Of a DNA stretch of 64,000 nt, positions 25,948 to 34,410 are shown piece after piece. The DNA is from Flavobacterium urumqiense (lineage in GTDB: Bacteria > Bacteroidota > Bacteroidia > Flavobacteriales > Flavobacteriaceae). The notes below the pieces were generated by a model that saw only the letters and a list, made by a program, of their open reading frames with translations, was not told the origin of the DNA and ran no database searches. The DNA lies in assembly GCF_900108015.1 (NCBI RefSeq), contig NZ_FNVP01000004.1, positions 124,001-188,000 on the forward strand, given 5' to 3'. The translations under genes and the position numbers were made by a program. Numbering within the stretch: position 1 is the stretch's first letter; every line of letters begins with the position of its first letter.

Positions 25948-27501
25948 ATGGATAAAATAAAAATACTTTGGGTGGATGATGAAATCGACCTTTTGAAACC
26001 ACATATATTATTTCTGGAAAAGAAAAATTACGAGGTAACTACTTGTAATAACGGTCGGGATGCGATTGATATTTTTGAGGAAAACAATTTTGATATTGTT
26101 TTTCTGGACGAGAATATGCCCGGAATGAGTGGTCTGGAAACGTTGTCAGAGATGAAAGAGAAAAAGTCTTCGGTTCCCATGATTATGATTACCAAAAGTG
26201 AGGAGGAATATATTATGGAGGAAGCGATTGGTTCAAAAATTGCCGATTATTTGATCAAACCCGTGAATCCAAATCAGATTTTGTTGAGTTTAAAGAAAAA
26301 TCTGGATCATTCCCGATTGATTTCGCAAAAAACAACGTTGGATTATCAGAAGGAATTTAGAAAAATAACCATGGAAATGGCGATGGTGAATTCCTATGAA
26401 GACTGGATAGAATTGTACAAGAAATTGATTTTTTGGGAACTGGAATTGGAAAATATTGACGATCAAAGTATGGTTGAGATTTTGGAATCCCAAAAAACCG
26501 AAGCCAATTCGCAATTTGGAAAATTCATAGAGCGCAATTATGAAGACTGGTTTGCACCAAAAGCGGATAAACCAATTCAATCGCATACTTTATTCAGAGA
26601 ATTAGTGGTGCCGGAAATCGTAAAAAAAGACAAACCAATTCTATTTGTTGTGATTGATAATTTGCGTTATGATCAATGGAAAACCTTTGAAAGCGTGGTG
26701 GCCAATTATTATAAACTGGAAAAAGAAGTTCCGTATTACGCCATTTTGCCTACAGCCACGCAATATGCCCGAAACGCAATTTTCTCTGGTCTAACGCCTC
26801 TTGAAATGGAAAAACAGTTTCCGCAATATTGGAAAAACGATCCGGAAGAAGGCGGGAAAAATTTATATGAAGCCGAGTTTTTGACGGCACAATTGAAACG
26901 TTTGGGATTGAACATCAAGCAAGACTATTATAAAATTACCAACTTAGCCGGTGGCAAAAAACTGGTTGAAAACTTTAAATCTTTAAAAGACAATGATTTG
27001 GTTACGGTGGTTTACAACTTTGTGGATATGCTTTCGCATGCCAAGACTGAGATGGACGTGGTAAAAGAACTCGCCTCCGATGATAAAGCCTATCGCTCGC
27101 TTACATTAAGTTGGTTTAAAAACTCTCCATTGTTGGAAATTATTCAACAGGCTCAAAAATTAGGTTTCAAATTGATTTTAACTACAGATCACGGAACTAT
27201 AAACGTGAAAAATCCATCGAAAGTGGTGGGTGATAAAAACACCAGTTTGAATTTGCGTTACAAAACAGGACGCAGTCTGACGTACGAACAAAAAGATGTT
27301 TATGCCATAAAAGAACCAAAAAATATTGGTTTGCCTACCATAAATATGAGCAGTTCTTATATTTTTGCAAAAAATGATTTGTTTTTGGCGTATGTCAATA
27401 ATTACAATCATTATGTGAGTTATTACAAAAACACCTATCAGCACGGCGGAATATCATTAGAAGAAATGATTATTCCTTTCTTAGTTTTTAACCCGAAATA
27501 A
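25948..27501 (+). CDS. porX: PorX-type response regulator with PglZ/alkaline-phosphatase-like domain
   Basis: 517 residues from the ATG at 25948 (MDKIKILWVDDE); an upstream in-frame ATG at 25903 adds a non-homologous tail. Residues 1-~125 are a CheY-like receiver with acidic pocket Asp10/Asp11 and phospho-acceptor Asp54 in VFLDENMPGMSG. The C-terminal ~300 residues are a PglZ-type alkaline-phosphatase-superfamily domain, with VVIDNLRYDQWKTF and LTTDHGTI as metal/active-site stretches. PorX, with the kinase PorY and sigma factor SigP, controls type IX secretion genes in Porphyromonas and relatives; a phosphodiesterase activity has been reported for the effector domain. No porY or T9SS structural gene is in the window. 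Confidence 0.93.
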   Translation: MDKIKILWVDDEIDLLKPHILFLEKKNYEVTTCNNGRDAIDIFEENNFDIVFLDENMPGMSGLETLSEMKEKKSSVPMIMITKSEEEYIMEEAIGSKIADYLIKPVNPNQILLSLKKNLDHSRLISQKTTLDYQKEFRKITMEMAMVNSYEDWIELYKKLIFWELELENIDDQSMVEILESQKTEANSQFGKFIERNYEDWFAPKADKPIQSHTLFRELVVPEIVKKDKPILFVVIDNLRYDQWKTFESVVANYYKLEKEVPYYAILPTATQYARNAIFSGLTPLEMEKQFPQYWKNDPEEGGKNLYEAEFLTAQLKRLGLNIKQDYYKITNLAGGKKLVENFKSLKDNDLVTVVYNFVDMLSHAKTEMDVVKELASDDKAYRSLTLSWFKNSPLLEIIQQAQKLGFKLILTTDHGTINVKNPSKVVGDKNTSLNLRYKTGRSLTYEQKDVYAIKEPKNIGLPTINMSSSYIFAKNDLFLAYVNNYNHYVSYYKNTYQHGGISLEEMIIPFLVFNPK

Positions 27502-27507
27502 AAAAAA

Positions 27508-27567
27508 GGTTAGTTTGTACTGTTCAGTTTGCAAAAATCCGAAATAACTGAACACTACAAACTGACC
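27508..27567. repeat. 22-nt-arm inverted repeat between porX and tsaE
   Basis: The arms at 27508-27529 and 27546-27567 are complementary at 20 of 22 positions, with a 16-base loop. The inner core is TGTTCAGTT paired with AACTGAACA. It starts 7 bp after the porX stop. No T-run follows, so it is not a simple terminator. Confidence 0.8.
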
Positions 27568-27583
27568 ACTGAATACTACAATT

Positions 27584-27991
27584 ATGAATATTACTTTTTC
27601 TTTAGATCAACTCGAGGAAGTTGCGCAAAAAATCATAGCGGAGAATCCCAATAAAGTAATTCTTTTTCATGGAGAAATGGGTGTTGGAAAAACCACTTTG
27701 ATCAAACAATTATGTAAATCGCTTGGTGTTACTGATGCCACAAGCAGCCCAACTTTTTCTTTAGTTAATGAATATCAAACTACTAAAAATCAAACTGTTT
27801 ACCATTTTGATTTTTATAGATTGAACAATGAAATTGAAGCTTTGGATATGGGAATTGATGATTACCTTTATTCGGGGAATTGGTGTTTTATTGAATGGGC
27901 CGAAAAAATTCCAAATCTAATTCCTGAAGCACATTCTGCAATTACCATTGAGTTGCTTGCCGATGGAAAACGTTCCTTAGAATTAAGTTAA
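27584..27991 (+). CDS. tsaE: tRNA t6A37 biosynthesis ATPase TsaE
   Basis: 135 residues, the usual TsaE length. The Walker A motif is HGEMGVGKTTLIKQL; SSPTFSLVNEY is the conserved switch stretch; HFDFYRL and FIEWAEKIP complete the family pattern. TsaE works with TsaB and TsaD to transfer threonylcarbamoyl onto A37 of ANN-decoding tRNAs. The synthase that makes the threonylcarbamoyl-AMP is also in this window (47712-48332). A GNAT gene follows after 7 bp. Confidence 0.95.
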   Translation: MNITFSLDQLEEVAQKIIAENPNKVILFHGEMGVGKTTLIKQLCKSLGVTDATSSPTFSLVNEYQTTKNQTVYHFDFYRLNNEIEALDMGIDDYLYSGNWCFIEWAEKIPNLIPEAHSAITIELLADGKRSLELS

Positions 27992-27998
27992 ATAAATT

Positions 27999-28472
27999 AT
28001 GAGTTTAGAAAATACCGTAGAAATTATTCCTTTTTCAACAAATTTAAAGGAACATATTAAAACACTGAATTTAGAATGGCTGAAGAAATATTTCAAAGTG
28101 GAGCCCAAAGACGAAATCGTACTTTCTAACCCACAAGGTGAAATTATTGATAAAGGCGGAATGATATTTTATGCTAAATACAATAATCAAATAATAGGTA
28201 CCGTTTCATTGATAAAAATAGATGATTCCACGTTTGAATTGAGTAAAATGGCGGTTACAAATACGATTCAGGGTTTAGGAATTGGTAAAAAAATAATGGA
28301 ACATTGTTTGGCTGTTGCCAAAAAGGAAGGCATTTATAAACTTATTTTGTACTCCAATAGAAGTTTACTGCCCGCTATCCATTTATATCAAAAATATGGT
28401 TTCGTAGAAATATCTTTAGAAGAAGGGATTTATGAAAGAGCCGATATAAAAATGGAAAAAATCATCCGTTAA
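27999..28472 (+). CDS. GNAT-family N-acetyltransferase
   Basis: 157 residues with the complete GNAT fold. Motif A reads MAVTNTIQGLGIGKKIMEHCL, with QGLGIG as the acetyl-CoA pyrophosphate-binding loop; the last strand region is YQKYGFVEISLEEG. The N-terminal half (YFKVEPKDEIVLSNPQGEII) is of the type seen in small-metabolite or amino-acid acetyltransferases. Substrate unknown. It lies 7 bp after tsaE and is probably cotranscribed. Confidence 0.87.
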   Translation: MSLENTVEIIPFSTNLKEHIKTLNLEWLKKYFKVEPKDEIVLSNPQGEIIDKGGMIFYAKYNNQIIGTVSLIKIDDSTFELSKMAVTNTIQGLGIGKKIMEHCLAVAKKEGIYKLILYSNRSLLPAIHLYQKYGFVEISLEEGIYERADIKMEKIIR

Positions 28473-28563
28473 ATTTTAATACAATTATTACTTTACTTAT
28501 CATCTTTACAATTGCGTTTTTCTAAAACTTTTGCGTAAATTGTGCCACAAATTAACAATTATA

Positions 28564-29763
28564 ATGTCAATTACTATAACTCCTTTCACAAAGCAACAGC
28601 TATTACCTCAAGAAGAAAAATTGGAAATAGCGAGACAAAAAAGCGAACTTTTCATTGGTATCCCTAAAGAGAACAGCTACCAGGAACGCCGGATTTGTCT
28701 CACTCCTGATGCTGTAAATTCGTTGACCTTTCACGGACACAGGGTAATGATTGAAGCTGGTGCCGGGCAAAGTTCCAGTTATTCGGATAAGGAATATTGT
28801 GATGCCGGTGCAGAAGTTACAAATGACACCAAGAAAGTTTTTAGCTGTCCTATGATCTTAAAAGTAGAGCCAGCTACAATAGCCGAAATTCAAATGATGA
28901 ATTCGGAAACGATTCTGATTTCAGCAATTCAATTGAAAACCAGAAAAAAAGCCTATTTCGAAGCTTTGACTAAGAAAAAAATCACCGCTCTTGCTTTTGA
29001 ATACATAAAAGATGAAGATGGGACTTACCCAGCTGTAAAATCATTGAGCGAAATAGCCGGAACTGCATCCATATTAATTGCAGCGGAATTGATGATTACC
29101 AATGAATTTGGAAAAGGATTGTTATTTGGTAATATTACCGGCGTCCCTCCTACTGATGTTGTTATTTTGGGCGCAGGAACTGTGGGTGAATTTGCAGCGA
29201 AAACCGCAATTGGTCTAGGTGCCAATGTAAAAGTATTTGACAATTCTATTACAAAATTACGTCGTTTACAAAACAATTTAAACCAACGAATTTTTACTTC
29301 TACCATTCAGCCAAAATCTTTGTTAAAAGCGTTGAGACGTTGCGATGTAGCGATTGGAGCTATGAGAGGAAAAGAACGTTGCCCGGTTATCGTTACCGAA
29401 ACAATGGTCGAACACATGAAAAATGGTGCCGTAATTGTGGATGTAAGCATTGATACCGGTGGGTGTTTTGAAACTTCGGAAGTGACCTCTCATGAGAAAC
29501 CTACATTTATCAAAAACAATGTTTTACATTATTGCGTTCCCAATATTCCTTCCCGATATTCAAAAACAGCTTCTCTTTCCATAAGTAATATCATTACGCC
29601 TTATCTCATGCAAATCGCTGAAGATGGCGGTATCGAGCCCGCTATTCGTTGTGATAAAGGGTTGAAAAACGGAGTGTATCTGTATCACGGAATTCTTACC
29701 AACAAAGCCATTGGCGACTGGTTTAATTTACCTGATAAGGATATCAATTTAATTGTTTTTTAA
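28564..29763 (+). CDS. ald: Alanine dehydrogenase
   Basis: 399 residues from the ATG at 28564 (MSITITPFTKQQLLP). The N-terminal domain has the IGIPKENSYQERRICLTPDAV motif shared by alanine dehydrogenases and the transhydrogenase alpha subunit; the NAD-binding domain has VVILGAGTVGEFAAKTAIGLG and VFDNSITKLRRLQ. The late VIVDVSIDTGGCFETSEVT is typical of the family. It interconverts alanine with pyruvate and ammonia using NAD. No transhydrogenase partner gene is nearby and the length suits Ald, so alanine dehydrogenase is favoured. Confidence 0.88.
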   Translation: MSITITPFTKQQLLPQEEKLEIARQKSELFIGIPKENSYQERRICLTPDAVNSLTFHGHRVMIEAGAGQSSSYSDKEYCDAGAEVTNDTKKVFSCPMILKVEPATIAEIQMMNSETILISAIQLKTRKKAYFEALTKKKITALAFEYIKDEDGTYPAVKSLSEIAGTASILIAAELMITNEFGKGLLFGNITGVPPTDVVILGAGTVGEFAAKTAIGLGANVKVFDNSITKLRRLQNNLNQRIFTSTIQPKSLLKALRRCDVAIGAMRGKERCPVIVTETMVEHMKNGAVIVDVSIDTGGCFETSEVTSHEKPTFIKNNVLHYCVPNIPSRYSKTASLSISNIITPYLMQIAEDGGIEPAIRCDKGLKNGVYLYHGILTNKAIGDWFNLPDKDINLIVF

Positions 29764-29784
29764 GCAAACTTTCTTTTACCTTTG
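29753..29784 (+). promoter_or_regulatory. Candidate promoter of the DUF4258 gene
   Basis: TTG at 29753-29755 and TACCTTTG at 29777-29784, separated by 21 bases, fit the Bacteroidetes -33/-7 pattern, though the spacing is long. It overlaps the end of ald and would give a leader of only about 10 bases before the ATG at 29800. Confidence 0.45.
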
Positions 29785-29799
29785 CCAAAAATTTAATTC

Positions 29800-30174
29800 A
29801 TGAAATTTGTACATCGTTTTGCTTATTACCTTGTTGGTTTAATTATGGGATTGTTTTTCGTAGCAGCTATCTTTAGTGGGAAAGACACCCGTTGTAATTA
29901 TTTTCCAAATGCCAGAGTTTTGAATGATTTAAGAAATAAACCTTTCTATTATTCCGATAAAGCATCCCAAATATTAGCTGAAAAATGGATTGACACCACA
30001 GATATTAAAAACACATTAAAATTTGGCGATGTTGATTTCGACAAAAGCAATATGGAAATTAAAAAAGGGAAATTGTATATTATTGAAGGACAAACTATAA
30101 AAAAACAAGAAATCACGCTTAAAGTGATTAATTACAGCGATAAAGCGGTATTAGAAGATATTATAAAAAAATAA
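29800..30174 (+). CDS. DUF4258-type membrane-anchored protein
   Basis: 124 residues. An N-terminal membrane segment (FAYYLVGLIMGLFFVAAIFSG) is followed by a soluble domain with CNYFPNARVLNDLRNKPFYYS and, in its core, GDVDFDKSNMEIKKGKLYII, which I recognise as the pattern of flavobacterial DUF4258 proteins. The function of the domain is unknown. It is probably anchored in the inner membrane facing the periplasm. It has its own possible promoter and is followed by an interspersed repeat. Confidence 0.7.
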   Translation: MKFVHRFAYYLVGLIMGLFFVAAIFSGKDTRCNYFPNARVLNDLRNKPFYYSDKASQILAEKWIDTTDIKNTLKFGDVDFDKSNMEIKKGKLYIIEGQTIKKQEITLKVINYSDKAVLEDIIKK

Positions 30175-30219
30175 ACATTCTAAAAATTGTTATTTATAGT
30201 AATAACATGATTTCAATTT

Positions 30220-30326
30220 GGGCGTGACCCTGCGTAAAAACTTTGGGTCGTGCTGTACGTTCCCGCTTTTTTTTGAGTGGCTGAAACACCTCTCAAAAAA
30301 AGAGCTTCACTACCATCACTCACGCG
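30220..30326 (+). repeat. Interspersed repeat, copy 3
   Basis: It starts GGGCGTGACCC, continues GGGTCGTGCTGTACG, has a central hairpin (TTTTTTTGAG at about 30270-30279 pairing with CTCAAAAAAA) and ends CTTCACTACCATCACTCACG. Start, end and order match copy 2. It separates the convergent DUF4258 and ung genes. Confidence 0.75.
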
Positions 30327-30356
30327 GAGCAATCTACAAATCAAGTATTTATACCT

Positions 30357-31043
30357 TTAGAAAACATCGTCTGAAATCCAGTTGATGGCCTCTATTCCAT
30401 TTTGTTTTAAATAGCCGTTTGTTTTGCTGAAATGTTTGTTGCCAAACCACTTTCCTTGATTAGCACTCATAGGCGACGGATGTCCCGATTCTAAAACCAA
30501 ATGTTTATTGCGGTCAATTATTACTCCTTTTTTGTGCGCAAAATTTCCCCAAAGTAAAAACACCACATGCTCTTTTTCGTCTGAAATTTTTTGAATTACA
30601 GCGTCAGTAAAAAGATTCCACTTTAAATGTTTATGACTATTCGGATTATCTTCTCTTACCGTTAAAGAAGCGTTCAGCAGCAAAACGCCTTGTTTTGCCC
30701 AAGTTTCTAAATTACCTGAAACGGGCATAAAAATAGAGCCCACATCATCACTCAGTTCCCGAAATATGTTCCGCAAAGAAGGTGGAATTCGAACCGCGTC
30801 ATTTACAGAGAAGCACAAACCATTGGCCTCGCCTTTTCCATGATACGGATCTTGGCCAATAATAACCACTTTTACCTTTTTGAAACTGCAATATTCAAAT
30901 GCCGAAAAAATCAATTCCTTAGGAGGATAACATGTGTGATTCTTGTATTCATCATCGACGAATCCCAATAAATCTGGAAAATAGGGTTTCTGAATTTCGT
31001 TTGATAAAATGGATTGCCATTCCGGTTTAAGACTGATTTGCAT
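30357..31043 (-). CDS. ung: Uracil-DNA glycosylase
   Basis: 228 residues, the family 1 UDG length. The catalytic water-activating motif GQDPYHGKGEANGLCFSV and the minor-groove loop GHPSPMSANQGKWFGNKHFS are both intact. The protein removes uracil from DNA to start base-excision repair in the cytoplasm. A stand-alone gene, convergent with the DUF4258 gene and divergent from mutS2. Confidence 0.97.
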   Translation of the reverse strand: MQISLKPEWQSILSNEIQKPYFPDLLGFVDDEYKNHTCYPPKELIFSAFEYCSFKKVKVVIIGQDPYHGKGEANGLCFSVNDAVRIPPSLRNIFRELSDDVGSIFMPVSGNLETWAKQGVLLLNASLTVREDNPNSHKHLKWNLFTDAVIQKISDEKEHVVFLLWGNFAHKKGVIIDRNKHLVLESGHPSPMSANQGKWFGNKHFSKTNGYLKQNGIEAINWISDDVF

Positions 31044-31188
31044 AATTAGGTATTAGAAAGCAAAGATACAGCGGGATTTTTTTTTTAAATCAAAAAAAGG
31101 ATACTAAACATTCTTTAATTCTTTGTGAAAGTCTGTTAAATTATCTTAACTATTAGCTATTTTTGTCTTGAAAAGAATTATAAGATAA

Positions 31189-33354
31189 ATGATATCCATC
31201 ACTGAAAAAACATTACAAGATTTACAATTTCCTACTGTACTCGAAACCATTTCAACCATTTGCAATACTGACATTGGAAAACAAAAAGCTTTTGAAATAA
31301 CCCCTTTTAAGGATAAAGAAACCTTGATGCAGGCATTAATGCAAACGTCAGAGTATGTTTCGTCTTTCCAAAATAATAATGCAATTCCCAATCATGGGTT
31401 TGATGCTATCACACACGAAATTAGATTTCTGGCAATTGAGGACAGTTTTCTTGAAGTGGGCAGTTTTAGAAAAATCGCCACTATTTCTTCAACGGTAAAT
31501 TTCCTATTGACCTTTTTGAGAAAATTTGAGGATTATTATCCAAATTTAAATGCAAGAGCGAATCAAGTCGAACTGACCAAGGAAATCATTACAATGGTGG
31601 ACGAAGTTGTTGACAAATATGGAGAAATAAAAGACAATGCTTCACCAGATTTATTGAACATCCGCAGGAGTATGAATGCCGTTCGAGGGAAAGTTAACCA
31701 AAGCTTTGGAACAGCATTGACGCAATACAATGCGTTGGGATATTTAGACGACATCAAAGAAAGTTTTGTTCAAAACAGACGTGTTTTAGCAGTTTTAGCC
31801 ATGTACCGTCGTAAAGTAAAAGGATCAATCATGGGCAGTTCTAAGACGGGAAGCATTGCCTATATCGAGCCAGAAGCTACCTTACAATATTCGCGTGAAT
31901 TGAGTAATTTAGAATACGAGGAAAAAGAAGAAATCAACCGAATATTAAAACAGTTATCCAATTATATTCGTCCTTTTTTACCACTTTTAATCAAGTACCA
32001 GGATTTTCTTAGTGATGTTGATGTCATTGCCGCAAAGGCAAAATATGCCAATAGAATAAATGGAATTTTACCCACAATTACCGAAAATCGCCGACTTTAT
32101 TTTAGAGATGCTTATCATCCTGTTTTGTACTTAAATAATAAACAAAAAAACGAAATCACGCATCCGCAAACCATTGAATTAAATCAGGAAAGTAGGATTA
32201 TTGTTATTTCAGGACCCAATGCAGGTGGAAAAACCATTTCATTAAAAACCGTTGGATTACTCCAATTAATGCTACAATCTGGTATGCTGATCCCAGTTCA
32301 TGAACGTAGCGAAACGTTTTTATTTGATCGAATACTTACGGATATTGGAGATAATCAATCTATTGAAAATCATCTAAGTACCTACAGTTACCGATTAAAA
32401 AACATGAACTACTTTCTAAAGAAGTGCAATAAAAAAACGATGTTTTTAATTGATGAATTTGGTACCGGTTCTGATCCTGAATTGGGTGGTGCATTAGCCG
32501 AAATATTTTTGGAAGAGTTCTATCATCGGGAAGCTTTTGGGATTATTACAACTCATTATTCCAATTTAAAAATTCTCGCAAATGAGTTGCCTTATGCTAC
32601 TAATGCAAACATGTTATTCGACGAAAAAACATTAGAACCTTTGTACAAATTGGTTTTAGGTCAGGCAGGAAGTTCTTTTACATTTGAAGTTGCCTTAAAA
32701 AACGGAATCCCATTCAGTTTAATTAATCGTGCCAAAAAGAAAATTGAAGTTGGAAAAGTACGTTTTGATAAAACTATTGCAACCCTTCAAAAAGAGCGCT
32801 CGAAAATGGAGAAAACTTCACAAACGCTAAAAGAAGAGGAAAAGAAAGCGCGAGAAGAGGGAAAGAAAATGGAAACTATCAATGTAAAAATCAAACAAAA
32901 ACTGGAAAGCTACCAGGAATTGTACGACAGCAATCAGAAAACGATTTACATTGGCCAAAAAATTGAAGACATAGCCGAGAAATATTTTAACAACAAAAGT
33001 AAAAAAGACCTACTTGGGGAGTTTTTGAAAATTATTGAAATTGAAAATTCAAAACGAAGAAAAGCGACGCCCAAAGAAACTAAAGCGCTGATAGAGCAGA
33101 AAAAAGTAGTTATCGAAGAGGTTACTGTTCAGGTTGAAGAAATTAGAAAAGAAAAGAAAGAGAAGAAATTAAAAGTAGTAATTGAGAAACCAAAACCGGT
33201 ACTTAAAGTAGGTGATCGCGTCCGAATGTTCGATGGAAAAGCAGTAGGAAGTATTGATAAGATTGAGAAAACCAAAGCATTGGTCAATTATGGAGTGTTC
33301 ACTTCCAAAGTAAGTCTTGAAGCACTTGAATTCGTAGAAGCGGGTAAGAAATGA
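31189..33354 (+). CDS. mutS2: MutS2-family ATPase, form without an Smr domain
   Basis: 721 residues. An N-terminal core and clamp region is followed by an ABC-type ATPase with Walker A GPNAGGKTISLKTVG, LSTYSYRLKNM and Walker B TMFLIDEFGTGSDPELGG, then a charged coiled-coil region (~530-650) and a small beta domain ending VKPVLKVGDRVRMFDGKA-like. MutS2 proteins act on branched DNA or collided ribosomes. Typical MutS2 has a C-terminal Smr nuclease domain after the beta domain; here the protein stops without one. This shorter form is likely the usual one in the lineage but cannot be confirmed here. Confidence 0.88.
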   Translation: MISITEKTLQDLQFPTVLETISTICNTDIGKQKAFEITPFKDKETLMQALMQTSEYVSSFQNNNAIPNHGFDAITHEIRFLAIEDSFLEVGSFRKIATISSTVNFLLTFLRKFEDYYPNLNARANQVELTKEIITMVDEVVDKYGEIKDNASPDLLNIRRSMNAVRGKVNQSFGTALTQYNALGYLDDIKESFVQNRRVLAVLAMYRRKVKGSIMGSSKTGSIAYIEPEATLQYSRELSNLEYEEKEEINRILKQLSNYIRPFLPLLIKYQDFLSDVDVIAAKAKYANRINGILPTITENRRLYFRDAYHPVLYLNNKQKNEITHPQTIELNQESRIIVISGPNAGGKTISLKTVGLLQLMLQSGMLIPVHERSETFLFDRILTDIGDNQSIENHLSTYSYRLKNMNYFLKKCNKKTMFLIDEFGTGSDPELGGALAEIFLEEFYHREAFGIITTHYSNLKILANELPYATNANMLFDEKTLEPLYKLVLGQAGSSFTFEVALKNGIPFSLINRAKKKIEVGKVRFDKTIATLQKERSKMEKTSQTLKEEEKKAREEGKKMETINVKIKQKLESYQELYDSNQKTIYIGQKIEDIAEKYFNNKSKKDLLGEFLKIIEIENSKRRKATPKETKALIEQKKVVIEEVTVQVEEIRKEKKEKKLKVVIEKPKPVLKVGDRVRMFDGKAVGSIDKIEKTKALVNYGVFTSKVSLEALEFVEAGKK

Positions 33355-33374
33355 TCTATTAGCAGTCGTAAAGC

Positions 33375-33473
33375 GTCTTTGCGAGAAACGAAACAAGCAC
33401 ACTAACATGAGCAACTTTTGTTAATTATTAAAGCAGATAAACGAAATGAGATTGCTTCATTCCTCGCACTGAC
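33375..33473. repeat. CATTGCGAG/AAGCAA palindromic repeat, copy A
   Basis: Left arm GTCTTTGCGAGAAACGAAAC (from 33375) faces right arm TTGCTTCATTCCTCGCACTG (from 33452); about 16 of 22 arm positions pair. The arms match the form GTCATTGCGAGGAACGAAGC that is widespread as interspersed repeats in many bacteria. Confidence 0.65.
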
Positions 33474-33813
33474 AAAGCATAAATAACTATCAAATCTCGA
33501 TTAATCTATATAAACATTAATAAAGACCAGTCCATAATTTGTAGAGGGGCTGCTTCAAATCTTCCACAAAGAATTCTAGAAACACAAAGAAAAATGATAT
33601 CCCAATTCATTTTCTACACATTATAAAGTGAATGTATTTGTAAATTATGAACAATTTCAATAAATTGCTGATTCCATAGCACGAGATACGAAAATAAAAT
33701 CAGGTTCAAAAGAAAAAAAATAAAATAATTCGTTCAATGAATCCGACTTGAAAAAATTTATTTGAAGAAATTAAGGATATGATGGCGGCATGACTTTCGC
33801 AAGATTAACACAA

Positions 33814-33910
33814 GTCATTGCGAGCAACGAAGCAATAACACTAATAAGGATACAAATTGAGCAACTAAAATTGAGCAACTCAATAAGATTGTTTTGTTCC
33901 TCGCAATAAC
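33814..33910. repeat. CATTGCGAG/AAGCAA palindromic repeat, copy B
   Basis: Left arm GTCATTGCGAGCAACGAAGC (from 33814) and right arm TTGTTTTGTTCCTCGCAATA (from 33889) pair at 18 of 22 positions. It ends 6 bp before the DCC-family start codon. Confidence 0.75.
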
Positions 33911-33916
33911 AAAAAA

Positions 33917-34333
33917 ATGAAAAACCTCCCTAAAGACAAAAAAATAATCCTCTTTGATGGCGTTTGCAATCTCTGCGATTCGGCTGTACAATTCATCATT
34001 AAACATGATAAAAAAGATGTTTTCAGGTTTGTGGCGCTGCAATCTAATTTAGGGAAAGAAATCATTAAATACATTGGAATCGATGCTAAAAACATTGATA
34101 GTATAATTCTCTACCAGCCCGGAATCGCTTATTATTATAAATCGGAAGCTGCTCTAGAAATAGCTAAAAATTTAGGAGAAATATTTTATTTTGCGAAACT
34201 GTTTTCGATTTTACCGACTTCCTTTAATAACTATATTTATGATTATGTCGCTAAAAACCGTTACAGATGGTATGGAAAAAAGGACGCTTGTCTGATTCCA
34301 ACCGAGGAAATCAAAGCTAAGTTTTTAGAATAA
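33917..34333 (+). CDS. Thiol-disulfide oxidoreductase DCC family protein
   Basis: 138 residues. The defining DGVCNLCDSAVQF (Asp-x-x-Cys-x-x-Cys) is at residues ~15-27, followed by FRFVALQSNLGKEI and, near the end, AKNRYRWYGKKDACLIP, as in the YuxK/DCC family. Members are predicted thioredoxin-like; no substrate is proven. The protein is small and cytoplasmic, perhaps membrane-associated. Its start lies directly after palindromic repeat copy B, so its promoter may overlap or be supplied by the repeat. Confidence 0.85.
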   Translation: MKNLPKDKKIILFDGVCNLCDSAVQFIIKHDKKDVFRFVALQSNLGKEIIKYIGIDAKNIDSIILYQPGIAYYYKSEAALEIAKNLGEIFYFAKLFSILPTSFNNYIYDYVAKNRYRWYGKKDACLIPTEEIKAKFLE

Positions 34334-34343
34334 AATAACAATC

Positions 34344-34357
34344 ATGATAATTATCAT
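34344..34357. promoter_or_regulatory. 14-bp perfect palindrome upstream of a small membrane protein
   Basis: ATGATAATTATCAT is its own reverse complement. It lies 22 bp before a TAAATTTG -7 element (34380-34387), where an activator or repressor could act. It recalls Fur-box words (GATAAT) but lacks the full 19-bp form. Confidence 0.4.
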
Positions 34358-34379
34358 TCCATTTATTAGGCATTAAGTA

Positions 34380-34387
34380 TAAATTTG
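34380..34387 (+). promoter_or_regulatory. Candidate -7 promoter element
   Basis: TAAATTTG matches TAnnTTTG and lies 23 bp before the ATG of the 42-aa protein. A clear -33 TTTG is missing, which fits a promoter that needs an activator. Confidence 0.4.
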
Positions 34388-34410
34388 AACAAACTTAAAT
34401 TTAAATTATC

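Larger units (their letters stand above)
33355..33916. other. 562-bp intergenic stretch with two palindromic repeats
   Basis: It contains the two CATTGCGAG-type inverted repeats at 33375-33473 and 33814-33910. The middle part (33474-33813) shows no gene, promoter or RNA that I can recognise. Confidence 0.7.

Noticed and set aside
33815..34042. 75-aa and 71-aa minus-strand frames over the start of the DCC gene
   Set aside because: They overlap palindromic repeat copy B and the conserved DGVCNLC region of the plus-strand gene; they are shadows.
34344..34357. Perfect palindrome as a Fur box
   Set aside because: It has the GATAAT word but is 14 bp, lacking the third hexamer of a 19-bp Fur box, so only a generic operator is proposed.
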